33,007 nt of DNA from Funiculus sociatus GB2-C1 (GCF_039962115.1 NZ_JAMPKJ010000064.1:1-33007); one strand, 5' to 3'. Positions 6,005 to 17,013 are shown, counted from the stretch's first letter. Numbers and translations: made by a program. Notes: generated by a model not told the origin, from the letters alone.

Positions 6005-9000
6005 TCACGAAATGAACTGGCTGATATCTGAATCGACCAATAAGCTGACCCCACCTACGGCGTATTCATTATACAGATTACCGTCCAAGGTCTGCGTACC
6101 ACTCTCCTTCCAGCCCTGACCAAGAGAAACTACGACATCGCTAGTATTGCCGAGGATAGCTAACTGATTAGTATCTGAGAGGGCCAGTACATCCAGCTTG
6201 TTAAAGGCAAGGGCGTTGCTGCCAGAGTCATTGAGGTCAATTTGCTCAATGCCTGTAATGCGGTTGTTGGCGATCGCCTTTAGGTCGAAAAACATCCCAC
6301 TACCATCGACGCGCAGGGTGTCAGTCCCGCTGCCGCCTTTGATGCGGTTGAAGTTGAGGTCACTAATTGCAATTACGTCATCCCCAGCACCCGCGTAGAG
6401 GATATCGCTGCCGCCATTGCCAATTAGGGTGTCATTGCCCTGACCCGCTACGATAACATCTGTCGCCGCAGTACCAGTAAGCAAGTCATCGCCTGTAGCC
6501 CCTTGGTTGGTAACAGCACCTGTAAAGTCACCACCATACACTACGTAAGACTGTCCAGAGTTGTCCTGGATGTTGCCGTTTGGGTCAGTAAAGGGAGTTC
6601 CAACCATCACATCGTCGAATCCATCACCGTTGACATCCCCCGCACCACTAACAGAATCACTGGAGAGATAGTCCTTTTCCAGAGCAAAACCCCCAATACC
6701 TGCCGCCACATCACTCAACTCCACGGCTGCGCTGTCAGTCTTGCCGAACACAACATAGGATTTGAACGTAGGAACTGGTTCAGGACTAGCGATCGCAGCA
6801 AGCACACCTATAGCCGTAATAGGATTGGTGCCAACAATCAAGTCGTCAAGTCCGTCGCCGTTAACATCCCCTGCACGGCTCACTGAACCGCCAGAAATAC
6901 TCGATTGTCCCTCCCCGTTGAGGACAAAGCCACCGTTACCGGCTGCTACATCGCTCAGGTTTACAGCATTGTTATCGGTCTTACCAAACACCACGTAAGA
7001 CTTACCAGAGCTATTGCCGTTTGAGTCAGCACCGTCAGCACCAACAATTAGGTCAGCCAAGCCATCCCCATTGACATCTCCAGCGCTGCTGACTGAAATA
7101 CCAGCCTCGTCATAAGCTGCCTCACCGTTGAGGACAAAGCCACCCATACCGTTCGCCGCGTCACTCAAGGAAACTGCCGTGCCATCCGTCTTACCAAACA
7201 CCACGTAGGACTTGCCAGAGGATTCTCCATTGGGGTCGGCAGCGCTAGCACCAACAATCAGGTCAGCAAGACCATCCCCATTGACATCCCCAGCATCACT
7301 GACAGGAAAACCAGCACCATCATCTTCCGCCTCACCGTTGATAGCAAAGCCGCCTGTTCCTGCTCTTACATCACTCAGCTCTACTGAACTATTATCCGCC
7401 TTGCCAAATACCACGTAAGACCCGCCAATAATCAAGTCAGCCAGACCATCACCATTGACATCCCCAGCACCACTGACGGAAAAACCAGCACCATAACCTT
7501 CCGCCTCACCGTTGATAGCAAAGCCACCGATGCCTATTGCTACGTCACTCAACTCGACCGCCGTGCTGTCAGCCTTGCCAAACACCACGTAAGATTTGCC
7601 CGAAGATTCTCCATTAGGGTCGGCTCCAAAAGCGCCAACAATCAAGTCATCTTTTCCATCACCGTTAACATCCCCAGCACCACTAACTGAAAAACCGGAG
7701 TTGTCACCTGCTGCTTCGCCGTTGATGGTAAAGCCGCCGATACCAGAAGTTACCTCACTCAGGTTGACTGCACTGCTGTCAGTCTTACCAAACACAACAT
7801 AGGATTTGCCAGGATTCCCAGAAAAGAGACTACCACCACTGCCCACAATCAAGTCAGCCAGACCATCACCATTGACATCCCCTGCATTGCTAACTGACCA
7901 ACCGGAATAGTCACCTGCTGCCTCACCGTTGATCACAAAGCCACTGGTGTTAGTATTCAAAGCGACATCGCTCAACTCCACTGTTGAGTTGACACTTAGA
8001 CTAGCTGTTGCGGTGACGCTGCCATCGATACTATCATTCACGGTATAGTCAAATGTGGCGACTCCCACGAATCCCGGATCTGCCTGAAAGGTAACGACCC
8101 CATCGACTAGGGATACCGTACCGCCAACTGCATTGGACACTTCAGTCACCGTTAGCACATTGTCCGGGTTCCACTTCAAGAGTTCGGCTGCGGGAATAAC
8201 TAGTGGCTTTCTGAGTAACACTGACCCCAGAATATCTTCATTAGCTACAGGTTCACTGGCGAGGAAGTCACCACCAAATACTACGTAAGACTTACCAGAA
8301 CTACTCCCGTTCGGGTCAGCACCAGCAGCACCAACTATCAGGTCATCGAAGCCATCGTTATTAACATCGCCTGCACCACTAACTGAACGACCGGACTGAT
8401 CATTTTCTGCTTCACCGTTGAGGGCAAAGCCGCCAATTCCTGCTGCCATGTTACTCAGTTCTACAGCTGTGCCGTCAGCTTTGCCAAAGACTACATAGGA
8501 CTTGCCAGAGTAATTCCCGTTGGGATCGGCACCAGCAGCACCAACAATTAAGTCATCTTTTCCATCACCGTTGAGATCTCCTGCACTACTGACCGAAATA
8601 CCACTACCATTACCTTGTGCCTCGCCATTGATAGCAAAGCCACCTGTACCTACTGCTACATCATTCAACTCTATGGCTGTACCGTCAGCCTTGCCAAAGA
8701 CCACGTAGGACTTGCCAGATCCAGAGCCGTTGGGATATGCCGACCTAGACCCAACAATTAAGTCATCAAAGCCATCGCCATTAACATCTCCAGCACTGCT
8801 GACTGAAAAATCACTAAGAACAATGGGACGATAACCATCACCTTGTGCTTCACCATTGATGACAAAGCCGCCGCTACCTGCTGCTACGTCACTTAAGGTA
8901 ACTGCCGTACCGTCAGCCTTACCAAACACAACGTAGGACTGACCAGAATTGCTGCCATCGGGCTGGGTCAAGCGATCGCCAATAATTAGGTCATCAAAAC

Positions 9001-10186
9001 CATCACCATTGACATCCCCTGCACGGCTGACTGAACGACCGGAGCCGCTAATCACAAAACCGCCAGTGCCTGCTGCTACATCAGTTAAGGCAACTGTCGT
9101 GCCATCTGCCTTGCCAAACACGACGTAAGATTTCTGGACAGAGGAAGTACCAATAATCAAGTCATCGAATCCATCACCGTTGACATCTCCTGCATCGCTG
9201 ACTGAAAAACCGGAGCGGTTATTTCGTGCTTCACCCTCGATCGCAAATCCGCCGATACCAGAGGCTACATCACCCAGGTTCAGAGCTGTGTTGTCTGCTT
9301 TGCCAAACACAACATAGGACTTACCGGAGCTTAACCCGTTCGGGTCGGCAGTAGGAGCGCCAATAATTAAGTCATCAAGTCCATCGCCATTGACATCTCC
9401 TGCACTGCTGACTGAAGTACCGGAACCATCTCCAGCTACCTCGCCGTTGATGGCAAAACCACCGATACCAGAAGCCACATCGCTCAGGGAAACTGTCGTG
9501 CCATCAGCTTTACCAAATACCACGTAAGACTTGCCAGAACCACTCCCGTTGGGGTCAGAACCGGACGCCCCAATAATTAAGTCATCGAATCCATCACCGT
9601 TGACATCTCCGGCATTGCTAACTGAAATACCGGAGCGATCGCCTGCTGCCTCACCATTGATGGCAAAACCCCGATTATCAGTATCTAAGGCAATATTGCT
9701 CAACTCCACCGCAGACAAACGAGGGACACCAAAGTAAGACTGATTGAGATCTAGCCCCGTTACACCTTGGACAATAGCAATTAGCTCATCCGGTTCATCC
9801 CCTGGCTTATCCAAGAAAATTGCCGTTCCATCTGGCAGTCCCTCTGGCACTGCTCCTAGGATGTAGTTGTTCTTAGACCAACCTAGTTGAATGACATCTA
9901 CATTAGGATTAAAGTCTGTAATTAGAGCATAGTCACCAGTGCCATCGCTAGTGTCATTGCCGTCGTCATAGAACACCCTAGCAGGAGTACCCAAAACAAA
10001 GGTATCTGACCCAGTTCCCCCTGTTAGGATATCAATCTCTCCTGCTGTTGTTGAACTACTACCTTGGAGAATATCGTTTCCTTCGCTGCCGTTGAGGGTA
10101 TCGTTACCAGCTAGTCCTAGGATGGTTTCGTTTTCGATTGTGCCTTCGAGGATATTGTTTTCTGGGTCGCCAAAAATTTGAACCAT
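6005..10186 (-). CDS. Giant RTX / FG-GAP / cadherin-like surface protein
   Basis: This protein of 1393 aa reads as a secreted calcium-binding adhesin-like molecule. I start at ATG 10184-10186 because AGGAG stands 8 bases before it; the upstream TTG at 10192 would be only 2 bases from that site. Domains: RTX-type repeats (GLAGNDTLNGSEGNDIL, about 20-100); seven FG-GAP repeats with D-V-N-G-D-G-x-D-D-L-I calcium loops (about 160-640); a cadherin-like beta-sandwich (about 642-732); seven more FG-GAP repeats (about 735-1220); a second RTX block (about 1225-1300); and a non-repetitive tail with aliphatic residues. Seven FG-GAP repeats make one integrin-alpha-like propeller, so two propellers are expected. 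There is no signal peptide, which together with the RTX repeats points to type I secretion. One FG-GAP blade (near 7420) is shortened. No transporter genes lie nearby. Confidence 0.85.
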   Translation of the reverse strand: MVQIFGDPENNILEGTIENETILGLAGNDTLNGSEGNDILQGSSSTTAGEIDILTGGTGSDTFVLGTPARVFYDDGNDTSDGTGDYALITDFNPNVDVIQLGWSKNNYILGAVPEGLPDGTAIFLDKPGDEPDELIAIVQGVTGLDLNQSYFGVPRLSAVELSNIALDTDNRGFAINGEAAGDRSGISVSNAGDVNGDGFDDLIIGASGSDPNGSGSGKSYVVFGKADGTTVSLSDVASGIGGFAINGEVAGDGSGTSVSSAGDVNGDGLDDLIIGAPTADPNGLSSGKSYVVFGKADNTALNLGDVASGIGGFAIEGEARNNRSGFSVSDAGDVNGDGFDDLIIGTSSVQKSYVVFGKADGTTVALTDVAAGTGGFVISGSGRSVSRAGDVNGDGFDDLIIGDRLTQPDGSNSGQSYVVFGKADGTAVTLSDVAAGSGGFVINGEAQGDGYRPIVLSDFSVSSAGDVNGDGFDDLIVGSRSAYPNGSGSGKSYVVFGKADGTAIELNDVAVGTGGFAINGEAQGNGSGISVSSAGDLNGDGKDDLIVGAAGADPNGNYSGKSYVVFGKADGTAVELSNMAAGIGGFALNGEAENDQSGRSVSGAGDVNNDGFDDLIVGAAGADPNGSSSGKSYVVFGGDFLASEPVANEDILGSVLLRKPLVIPAAELLKWNPDNVLTVTEVSNAVGGTVSLVDGVVTFQADPGFVGVATFDYTVNDSIDGSVTATASLSVNSTVELSDVALNTNTSGFVINGEAAGDYSGWSVSNAGDVNGDGLADLIVGSGGSLFSGNPGKSYVVFGKTDSSAVNLSEVTSGIGGFTINGEAAGDNSGFSVSGAGDVNGDGKDDLIVGAFGADPNGESSGKSYVVFGKADSTAVELSDVAIGIGGFAINGEAEGYGAGFSVSGAGDVNGDGLADLIIGGSYVVFGKADNSSVELSDVRAGTGGFAINGEAEDDGAGFPVSDAGDVNGDGLADLIVGASAADPNGESSGKSYVVFGKTDGTAVSLSDAANGMGGFVLNGEAAYDEAGISVSSAGDVNGDGLADLIVGADGADSNGNSSGKSYVVFGKTDNNAVNLSDVAAGNGGFVLNGEGQSSISGGSVSRAGDVNGDGLDDLIVGTNPITAIGVLAAIASPEPVPTFKSYVVFGKTDSAAVELSDVAAGIGGFALEKDYLSSDSVSGAGDVNGDGFDDVMVGTPFTDPNGNIQDNSGQSYVVYGGDFTGAVTNQGATGDDLLTGTAATDVIVAGQGNDTLIGNGGSDILYAGAGDDVIAISDLNFNRIKGGSGTDTLRVDGSGMFFDLKAIANNRITGIEQIDLNDSGSNALAFNKLDVLALSDTNQLAILGNTSDVVVSLGQGWKESGTQTLDGNLYNEYAVGGVSLLVDSDISQFIS

Positions 10187-10258
10187 TTTCAATTCTCCTT
10201 TACTGTGTTTTGTTGGAGTTGTGCGAGCAACTTTATGTAAAAATAAAAGGCTGGGTTT

Positions 10259-10280
10259 CTCACTCCACTAGGGGAGTGAG
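10259..10280 (-). terminator. Hairpin downstream of the hydrolase gene
   Basis: CTCACTCC and GGAGTGAG form a perfect 8-bp stem around a 6-base loop. Read on the minus strand, an A/C-rich stretch and then TTTTATTTTT follow it, so it could end the transcript of the hydrolase that stops at 10404. It lies just before the start region of the FG-GAP gene. Confidence 0.45.
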
Positions 10281-10296
10281 TTGTGCAAAAGTTGAA

Positions 10297-10393
10297 TTTG
10301 ACCAGGGAAAAACGATATTGGTTGGCGGTAATTCGGGATTGTGGACGAAGGCAACTACAGCTTCCCAGTCGAACAAGACTTTCCCTGGTCAAA
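10297..10393. repeat. 14-bp inverted repeat pair
   Basis: TTTGACCAGGGAAA at 10297-10310 is perfectly complementary to TTTCCCTGGTCAAA at 10380-10393, with 69 bases between. It lies directly after the hydrolase stop. It may be a large stem in the 3' untranslated RNA, or the ends of a small repeat element. Confidence 0.5.
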
Positions 10394-10403
10394 GCGATGC
10401 GAA

Positions 10404-13067
10404 CTAGTTAATCCCCACCAACGGGAACAAATCGTGGTCAGGCCACTTTCCTGCAAGGGCATTGGCAATCTGGTTCAAGCGATGCGCCAGGTAATTCAAT
10501 TTAATGTCGTATGGCGCTTCAAAATCTTTGTTGAGCGAGACTGCCATCGCGATTCCATCGTTGCGGCGTACCATATAGGCAACCGCACCGCTCATTCCAC
10601 CATAGTGTCCATCCAGATTGTCCTTATGCGCCTGCACAGTGCTGTTCTTCAGCAAGACGTTATCTTTTCCAGAAAACAGAACGCTTAACATCTTGACGTA
10701 ATCTGCTGGAGCCATCGACAGACCACCTGTGCCAGGTAACGTTTGGAAGTTACCACTGTATGGGAAAGGTACCATAGGCTGATCGGGAGTCTTAGCACTT
10801 CTTTTCACCCCAGGATTTGTGGAATGATAGCGCACTTCTAATGGGTTCATTTCAGACAATAGGCTACCCGTGACAACTGCACGCTTGACGCCGATTGGCT
10901 TGCTGATGTATTTCTGCACCGTTTGCTCGAAGTGCATCTGGTACTGTTGTTCGACAAGCAGCGTCAGCATCGTAAAGCCGGTATTGGAGTAAGAGAATTT
11001 TCCAATTAGGTTGTCATCCAGGTCAATCATCACCTGAACATTGACCACATCAGCTAACGATAATGGGTATTGTTTCTTTTGGTTCGCTGGCAACTTCTCG
11101 TTGATCTTCTTGAAAAGGGAGTCCCAATCACCACTACTGGGAGGTAACCCAGCTTTGTGTTCGAGCATCTGACGAATAGTCATTTGGGGTATCTTATTCC
11201 CCATCTCCGATACTGGCGTTGTCAGTTGGACGCGATCAATATACTTGTCGTCTAAGCCCAGAACACCCTTCTCTGCTAACTGCAAGACCAGAAGCTTCAC
11301 AAACTGTTTTGAGTTACTGCCAACACGGAAGATATTCTCCGGTCGTGTAACTGGGTAACCTTGCTCTGCCCAAGTGAAGGCGCGGGCGTAAACCAGTTTA
11401 TCGTCTTTGGCAATTGCCAGTGACCCGGCTCGCACGTTGTCATTCTGCATAAATTCCTGCATCGCCTCATCAAAAGCGTACAGCGACGGAATCGACTGCC
11501 CTGTAACCGTCAACTGGCGCGGACGTGCTTCGTGGCGTTGGGTAAAAATCGCGGCGAATTGTGTTTTCCCGTTCACCACTGCACCCTGCACGCAGAGTTG
11601 GTAAAAGTTGCCGTTTTTGACCAGCTTATCGGCTTCGGCTTGATACTCACTGCTGGTCAACCCGATCTTTGAAACAAACTTACCTAACTGATCGTCGCGG
11701 TAGACCTCGATATAGCGACCGTGTGGCGCGTGCGTGATGAAAGCAGGACGCATCCACTGCGCTACTTGGGCATCGAAGACTGCCTGGAAGTCGCCAGGTT
11801 CTAATAAGGAGGAATCTGTTTCATTGAAATTGAGTGCTAGTTTTTTATCAGCACGGTGGAAAACGACATCCCACGAGACGTTATCCTCATTGGAGTCCCA
11901 GATCGCAGCATAATACGGCTCATCAGCTGATCCGTAGACAGTTGCCCAGCGCAAGATATAGTTATTGCTTTTCGCCCAGCGATTCCAGTATGTAAACGTC
12001 GAGGTATCGTGAATTTTTTTATCTGGTCCATCTACTGGACCACTGACCAGACCGTGACGGGCAAAAGGCTTTGGTCCAGATGTCTCCTCAAAGACCGCTG
12101 CAAACACCGTATTTGACCCAGACCCAAGTGCACTGATAATAATGGGGTAGAAGCCTTTTTTCACCTGGTCGTTATAAAACTGCTGGTACTCTGCGCCGCT
12201 AGCTTTATAGATTGCTGTTTGCTTCGCAGCTTCTGGATTTTGAATCCAGACCGACGCATACAGTGGATCTTTGGGTTCGCCATAAACACTCAGCGAGATC
12301 ATCCGAAAGCCTTTTTTAACCAGCGCGTCACCTTCTTTCGTGTGATTGCTCAAGTTCCGGTCATGCATCGCCGTAATGGGATACTGCGGGTTGTGATCCT
12401 TTGGGGGATTAATGCCTGGAGATTTCCATTCGCGGGTCAATTTCTCCTTCTTAAAGGTGTTGTAGCGCTCAGACTCAGCCACGTCCGGCAATTCGTCTGA
12501 GATCGGCAAGCCAAGTAGACCATTTTCACCGCCTTGCTTCTTCCACTGGTCTAAAATTTCCTTACGGACTTCATGTGCGCCAGTTGGTTTTGACCAGTAG
12601 ATTGCACCATTCTGAAACTCACTGTAACGTCCTTGGCTAGGGGCAGAGGTCGGTTTTTCGCCAGTGATTGGATAGCCCAATGAACTCTTGACACCGCCCA
12701 ATGCCAACCATTTTTTATAGATATCCCCATAGATTTCATGTGCGCCTGTCTGCGGAGTCCAGTAAATACCGAGCTCGTGACCTTCGCCAAACGTGTTGTA
12801 GCGTCCGATACCATCAGCAGCAATGCATTCGTCGGTGATAGGCAAGGAAATCACACTCTTATCCCAGCCTAATTCCAGAAACTTCTTACGGATGCTGCCA
12901 TGAATCTCTTGTGCGCCCGTATCCTTAGACCAGTAGATAGACCCGCCTTCGTAATCGCGGTAACGACCGTTGCCATCAGCGGTATCTTTTTCGTTGCCAA
13001 TTGGGTTGCCCAAAAAGCTCTTTGCTGCACCCAATTCTGCATATTTTACTTCGATTGTTGTTGCCAT
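10404..13067 (-). CDS. LGFP / polyglycine-hydrolase-like repeat / beta-lactamase-fold serine hydrolase
   Basis: An 887-aa protein in three parts. Residues 1-215 are four LGFP repeats (each with a GRY and an IYWSxxTGAHEI-like core), a module linked to cell-wall or surface association. Residues about 225-515 are tandem repeats of the polyglycine-hydrolase structural type (KKGFRMISLSVYG...YASVWIQ). Residues about 520-885 form a class C beta-lactamase-like hydrolase: S584-x-x-K587 (SNSK), Y693-S-N695, and H821-x-G as the third motif, so all catalytic elements are present. Known relatives cleave peptides or cell-wall-like substrates; the substrate here is unknown. No signal peptide is visible. AAAGGAG lies 11 bases before the ATG. 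The gene is transcribed away from an HTH-STAND gene 253 bases off. A paralogue without LGFP repeats is at 17347-19233. Confidence 0.85.
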   Translation of the reverse strand: MATTIEVKYAELGAAKSFLGNPIGNEKDTADGNGRYRDYEGGSIYWSKDTGAQEIHGSIRKKFLELGWDKSVISLPITDECIAADGIGRYNTFGEGHELGIYWTPQTGAHEIYGDIYKKWLALGGVKSSLGYPITGEKPTSAPSQGRYSEFQNGAIYWSKPTGAHEVRKEILDQWKKQGGENGLLGLPISDELPDVAESERYNTFKKEKLTREWKSPGINPPKDHNPQYPITAMHDRNLSNHTKEGDALVKKGFRMISLSVYGEPKDPLYASVWIQNPEAAKQTAIYKASGAEYQQFYNDQVKKGFYPIIISALGSGSNTVFAAVFEETSGPKPFARHGLVSGPVDGPDKKIHDTSTFTYWNRWAKSNNYILRWATVYGSADEPYYAAIWDSNEDNVSWDVVFHRADKKLALNFNETDSSLLEPGDFQAVFDAQVAQWMRPAFITHAPHGRYIEVYRDDQLGKFVSKIGLTSSEYQAEADKLVKNGNFYQLCVQGAVVNGKTQFAAIFTQRHEARPRQLTVTGQSIPSLYAFDEAMQEFMQNDNVRAGSLAIAKDDKLVYARAFTWAEQGYPVTRPENIFRVGSNSKQFVKLLVLQLAEKGVLGLDDKYIDRVQLTTPVSEMGNKIPQMTIRQMLEHKAGLPPSSGDWDSLFKKINEKLPANQKKQYPLSLADVVNVQVMIDLDDNLIGKFSYSNTGFTMLTLLVEQQYQMHFEQTVQKYISKPIGVKRAVVTGSLLSEMNPLEVRYHSTNPGVKRSAKTPDQPMVPFPYSGNFQTLPGTGGLSMAPADYVKMLSVLFSGKDNVLLKNSTVQAHKDNLDGHYGGMSGAVAYMVRRNDGIAMAVSLNKDFEAPYDIKLNYLAHRLNQIANALAGKWPDHDLFPLVGIN

Positions 13068-13320
13068 GGTATGTTTTTCTCCTTTGTTATTAGACTTAAA
13101 ACAAGGGTCAAATGCGATCGCGGCTTCCTACGTGTTAGCTAGGCGTCGTTGACCAACTTGACTTCTTGCTTTAAGCAATGGCCCGTATCGGACTTCTCAT
13201 CTCTACAAATCAATCAAAACTTGCACTTGACCGAAATCGAGACCGAGAACGTACTGACTTGTTACCGACCTTCAACTGACTAACTCTGTTAAAATCTGCA
13301 TAGCTTTCGGGGAATAGGCT
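13068..13320. promoter_or_regulatory. Divergent promoter region, duplicated downstream
   Basis: This gap between the hydrolase and the STAND gene must hold both promoters. Bases 13201-13320 match 19373-19491, in front of the mosaic pseudogene, at roughly 85% by eye. The last 30 or so bases before the ATG (AAAATCTGCATAGCTTTCGG onward) are identical. GGGGA at 13310-13314 is a good ribosome-binding site for the ATG at 13321. One GCGATCGC site lies near 13115. Confidence 0.55.
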
Positions 13321-16300
13321 ATGTCACGCTCGCTCAAAGTTCACAGCGACTGCATTAAGCAAGCTAAATTAGCCCTCCAGCGCAATGGCTTTCACAGCCA
13401 AAGAGCCTTGGCTGAAGATTTAGGACTGGCTTTATCCACTGTCAGCAGGTTCCTCATCGGAAAAACTGTTGATTATGCGACTTTTGTGGAAATCTGTGGG
13501 ATATTGGGGCTGGAATGGCAAGAAATCGCTGACTTAGGGAATGACGTTCCATCCCAACCCGTATCCGTGAAATCTGATCACGCCACCTATACCCGTAACC
13601 CAAAAGACTTTCCGCCGGGTGGGAACGTAGAAGCGATTGACTTGCGCCTAGCGCCTAGCGCGATCGCCCACTGTCGTCAAGATTGGGGAGAAGCCCCCGA
13701 TGTTACTGCGTTTTATGGACGCACGTCCGAACTTGCTACGTTAGAGCAATGGGTTGTGAACGAGCATTGCCGCTTGATTAGCGTCATCGGCATGGGTGGG
13801 ATTGGTAAAACCACCTTAGTGGTGAAGCTAGCAGAACAAATTCAAGATGAGTTTGAATACATAGTTTGGCGAAGTCTCCGCAATGCTCCTGTAGTCCAAG
13901 AACTTTTGGCAGATGTGATTCGTTTCCTCTCAAACCAGCAGGAAACCGACTTACCAGAAACAATGGACGGCAAAATCTCTCGATTGCTGGAGCACCTGCG
14001 AGCCTCACGCTGTTTGCTCATACTTGATAATGCAGAATCCATCCTAAGCAGTGATGGACGTGCTGGAGCTTATCGAGAGGGATATGAGGGATATGGGCAA
14101 CTTTTTAGCTGTATAGGAGAAACCCGTCATCAAAGCTGTTTAGTATTGACGACGCGAGAAAAGCCAAGAGGAATTAGCCATCAAGAAGGTGAACATTTTC
14201 CCATCCGCTCCTTGCGGTTAAGTGGTTTAGCGCAAGAAAACGTTCAGGAAATCTTCAAGGAGAAGGGCTTTACAGTATCCGCAGACGAAGGACAAGCGTT
14301 AGGGGAGCAGTATGCAGGTAATCCACTGGCGCTGAAGATGGTAGCGACGACAATTCAAGAATTATTCGATGGCGATATTGCTCAATTTTTAGAACAAGGC
14401 ACTGTCGTTTTTGGTGATATTTCTAACTTGCTGGACCAACAGTTTAGTCGATTGTCAGCATTAGAAAAGCAAACGATGTTTTGCGTCGCCATCAATCGAG
14501 AGTGGGTTTCGATTACAGAATTGCGTGATGATATCATTCCTACTGTTTCGCAGCGAGCGCTATTAGAAGCATTGGAATCGCTGCAATTGCGCTCTCTGAT
14601 TGAAAAGGCTACACCTGCGCTAACACAGAGGCACTCAGTCAGCTTTACGCAACAGCCAGTGGTAATGGAGTATGTCACTGAACGATTGATTGAACAGGTG
14701 TGCCAGGAGATTAGTACGGTCGAGATTGTGTTCTTTGACCGCTACGCCCTAATGAAGGCTCAGGCAAAAGATTACCTGCGAGATGCTCAAATTCGTCTCA
14801 TTCTCCAACCTGTTGCAGATAGATTGCTGGCTCTTTTTGGTAATAAGCAAAGCATCAAAAATTGTCTAATTCAGATTTTGTCGAAGTTGCGAATGTCCTC
14901 GAAAATTGCTGTAGCAATGCCTGGTTCGACAGAAGCATCACCTTCATCGCCAAAACCAGGATATGCCGGAGGAAATGTTCTCAATCTCTTTTGGCAGCTT
15001 CAGATAGACCCCAGCAGCGCGGATTTCTCCTGCCTAACTGTTTGGCAAGCCTACCTTCAGGGCGTGAATTTGCATCGCGTCAATTTTACTAATTCTGATT
15101 TAACTAAATCGGTTTTTACACAAACGTTGGGAGGTATTTTATCAGCCGCTTTCAGTTCAGATGGAAAGCTGTTGGCGACAGGAATTGATAACGAGATTTG
15201 GCTGTGGCAAGTTGCAGATAGCCGACAATTATTGTCCTTCAAGGGGCATATCAGTTGGGTGCATTCGGTAGCATTCAGCCCAGGCGGACAAATCCTAGCG
15301 AGTGGCAGTAACGACCAAACAGTGAGACTTTGGGATGTTAACACAGGGCAGTGCCTCAAGACACTGCGAGGTCACACAGGTTGTGTGCAATCAATTGCCT
15401 TCAATCCAGATGGACAAATTCTAGCAAGTGGCAGTAATGACTCCTCCGTGAGGCTTTGGGATGTCAAAACTGGGCAATGCCTTAACGTGTTGACAGGACA
15501 TACTAATCATTTACTGTCCGTCGTCTTCACGCCAGATGGACAAACGTTGATTAGTAGCGGTGAAGACTCCTCCGTGAGGCTCTGGCAAGTCCACACAGGT
15601 GAATGTCTGCGAATCATAGAGGCTCACATCAACTGGGTACTCTCGGTTGCACTCAGCCCCGATGGACAGACGTTGGCAACCGGAAGCGATGGCAAAACGG
15701 TGAAGTTTTGGGATATCACCACTGGAGAATGCATCAGAACATTACCGGACTACAGCAGTTATGTGTGGGCAATCGACTATGCACACTGGGGAGGCGATGT
15801 CAATCATCCTGAGCGTAAAATTTTGGCAACGGGCAGTGAGGATAGGACAGTCAAGATTTGGGATGCTTTGACGGGAGAATGTCTGAAGACATTGCAGGGT
15901 CATCGCGATCGCGTTTGGTTGGTTCTCTTCAGTCCAGATGGCAGCACCTTGTTGAGTGCCAGTGAGAACCAGACGGTGAAGCTTTGGGATGTTCGCACGG
16001 GGCAGTGTTTGAAAACCCTAGAGGGTTACAGCAATTCGGTCTTATCTGTTGCCTTGAGTTCTGATGGGCAATTATTAGCCAGTAGCGGTCGAGACCAACA
16101 GGTAAGGTTGTGGGATGTAACGACGGGAGAATGCATCAAAACCATGCAGGGACATACTAACATCGTCTCATCCGTCACGTTTGCACCGAAACTTGATGAG
16201 AGTCAAATCTTGGCAAGTGGAAGCGATGATCGCACTATCAAGATTTGGGATTGCGATACGGGAGAATGTTTGAGGACTATTTGGGGACACAGCAGTTGGG

Positions 16301-17013
16301 TTCAATCCCTCAGCTTTAGTCCAGATGGACAGATACTAGCCAGTGGCAGTCGGGATTGTACGGTGAAGCTTTGGGATTGGCAAACGGGCGAATGTTTGCA
16401 AACGCTGGAGGGACATATTCATCGGGTCAAGTCTGTTTCGTTTAGTCCGGATGGAACAACTCTGGTGAGTGGCAGTGATGACCAGACGGTCAAGCTTTGG
16501 GAGGTGAATACGGGGATTTGTGTTCACACGTTTCAAGGTCATCGGGATTGGGTTCTATCGGTTGCCTTTAGTCCTTGCGGTAGTAGGATTGCCAGTGGTA
16601 GCGGTGAGACTATCAAGCTGTGGGATGTTCGCACGGGGGAATGTCTGCAAATGTTTGAAGGACACACTCACCGCGTTAGGTCGGTGGTCTTTCGTCCGGA
16701 TGGTCAGACTTTAGCCAGTGCTAGCGATGACGAAACGGTTCAGCTTTGGGATGTCGGCACGGGGAAGAACAGAGGGACATTGCAGGGACATCTTAAAGGA
16801 GTATGGTCAGTTGTCTTTAGTCCAAATGGACAATTTTTAGTTAGTGGAAGTGGAGATGAGACAATCAAGTTCTGGAGTGTTGAAACGGGTGAGTGTTTGA
16901 GAACGCTGTTGGCTGATCGACCTTATGAGGGCATGAATATTAGAGATGCGATCGGTTTAACAGCAGCTCAGAAGGCAACTTTAAAAGCGCTGGGAGCTGT
17001 GGAGAGCGATTAG
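13321..17013 (+). CDS. HTH / NB-ARC STAND ATPase with 14 WD40 repeats
   Basis: This 1230-aa signal-transduction ATPase has a helix-turn-helix domain at residues about 10-75 ([19 protein letters not shown]) of the kind common in cyanobacterial NB-ARC proteins. The NB-ARC core (about 130-430) has Walker [10 protein letters not shown] at 157-165, Walker [10 protein letters not shown] at 231-239, a TTRE sensor near 277, and GNPLAL near 334. A helical linker follows, then 14 WD40 repeats (about 602-1200), enough for two seven-bladed propellers. The conserved tail ([17 protein letters not shown]) ends the protein. STAND proteins bind a ligand through the repeats and then switch by nucleotide exchange and oligomerisation. 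The output domain here appears to be the HTH, as in MalT-type regulators. The divergent hydrolase is the obvious candidate target. GGGGA precedes the ATG by 6 bases. Confidence 0.9.
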   Translation: MSRSLKVHSDCIKQAKLALQRNGFHSQRALAEDLGLALSTVSRFLIGKTVDYATFVEICGILGLEWQEIADLGNDVPSQPVSVKSDHATYTRNPKDFPPGGNVEAIDLRLAPSAIAHCRQDWGEAPDVTAFYGRTSELATLEQWVVNEHCRLISVIGMGGIGKTTLVVKLAEQIQDEFEYIVWRSLRNAPVVQELLADVIRFLSNQQETDLPETMDGKISRLLEHLRASRCLLILDNAESILSSDGRAGAYREGYEGYGQLFSCIGETRHQSCLVLTTREKPRGISHQEGEHFPIRSLRLSGLAQENVQEIFKEKGFTVSADEGQALGEQYAGNPLALKMVATTIQELFDGDIAQFLEQGTVVFGDISNLLDQQFSRLSALEKQTMFCVAINREWVSITELRDDIIPTVSQRALLEALESLQLRSLIEKATPALTQRHSVSFTQQPVVMEYVTERLIEQVCQEISTVEIVFFDRYALMKAQAKDYLRDAQIRLILQPVADRLLALFGNKQSIKNCLIQILSKLRMSSKIAVAMPGSTEASPSSPKPGYAGGNVLNLFWQLQIDPSSADFSCLTVWQAYLQGVNLHRVNFTNSDLTKSVFTQTLGGILSAAFSSDGKLLATGIDNEIWLWQVADSRQLLSFKGHISWVHSVAFSPGGQILASGSNDQTVRLWDVNTGQCLKTLRGHTGCVQSIAFNPDGQILASGSNDSSVRLWDVKTGQCLNVLTGHTNHLLSVVFTPDGQTLISSGEDSSVRLWQVHTGECLRIIEAHINWVLSVALSPDGQTLATGSDGKTVKFWDITTGECIRTLPDYSSYVWAIDYAHWGGDVNHPERKILATGSEDRTVKIWDALTGECLKTLQGHRDRVWLVLFSPDGSTLLSASENQTVKLWDVRTGQCLKTLEGYSNSVLSVALSSDGQLLASSGRDQQVRLWDVTTGECIKTMQGHTNIVSSVTFAPKLDESQILASGSDDRTIKIWDCDTGECLRTIWGHSSWVQSLSFSPDGQILASGSRDCTVKLWDWQTGECLQTLEGHIHRVKSVSFSPDGTTLVSGSDDQTVKLWEVNTGICVHTFQGHRDWVLSVAFSPCGSRIASGSGETIKLWDVRTGECLQMFEGHTHRVRSVVFRPDGQTLASASDDETVQLWDVGTGKNRGTLQGHLKGVWSVVFSPNGQFLVSGSGDETIKFWSVETGECLRTLLADRPYEGMNIRDAIGLTAAQKATLKALGAVESD

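Noticed and set aside
6198-9737. Series of plus-strand ORFs of 62-127 codons with similar Pro/Ser-rich translations
   Set aside because: Antisense shadows of the repeated FG-GAP codons; their similarity to each other comes from the repeats.
14382-14678. Minus-strand ORF inside the HTH-STAND gene
   Set aside because: Antisense to well-supported NB-ARC coding sequence; Ser/Cys-rich translation without motif.
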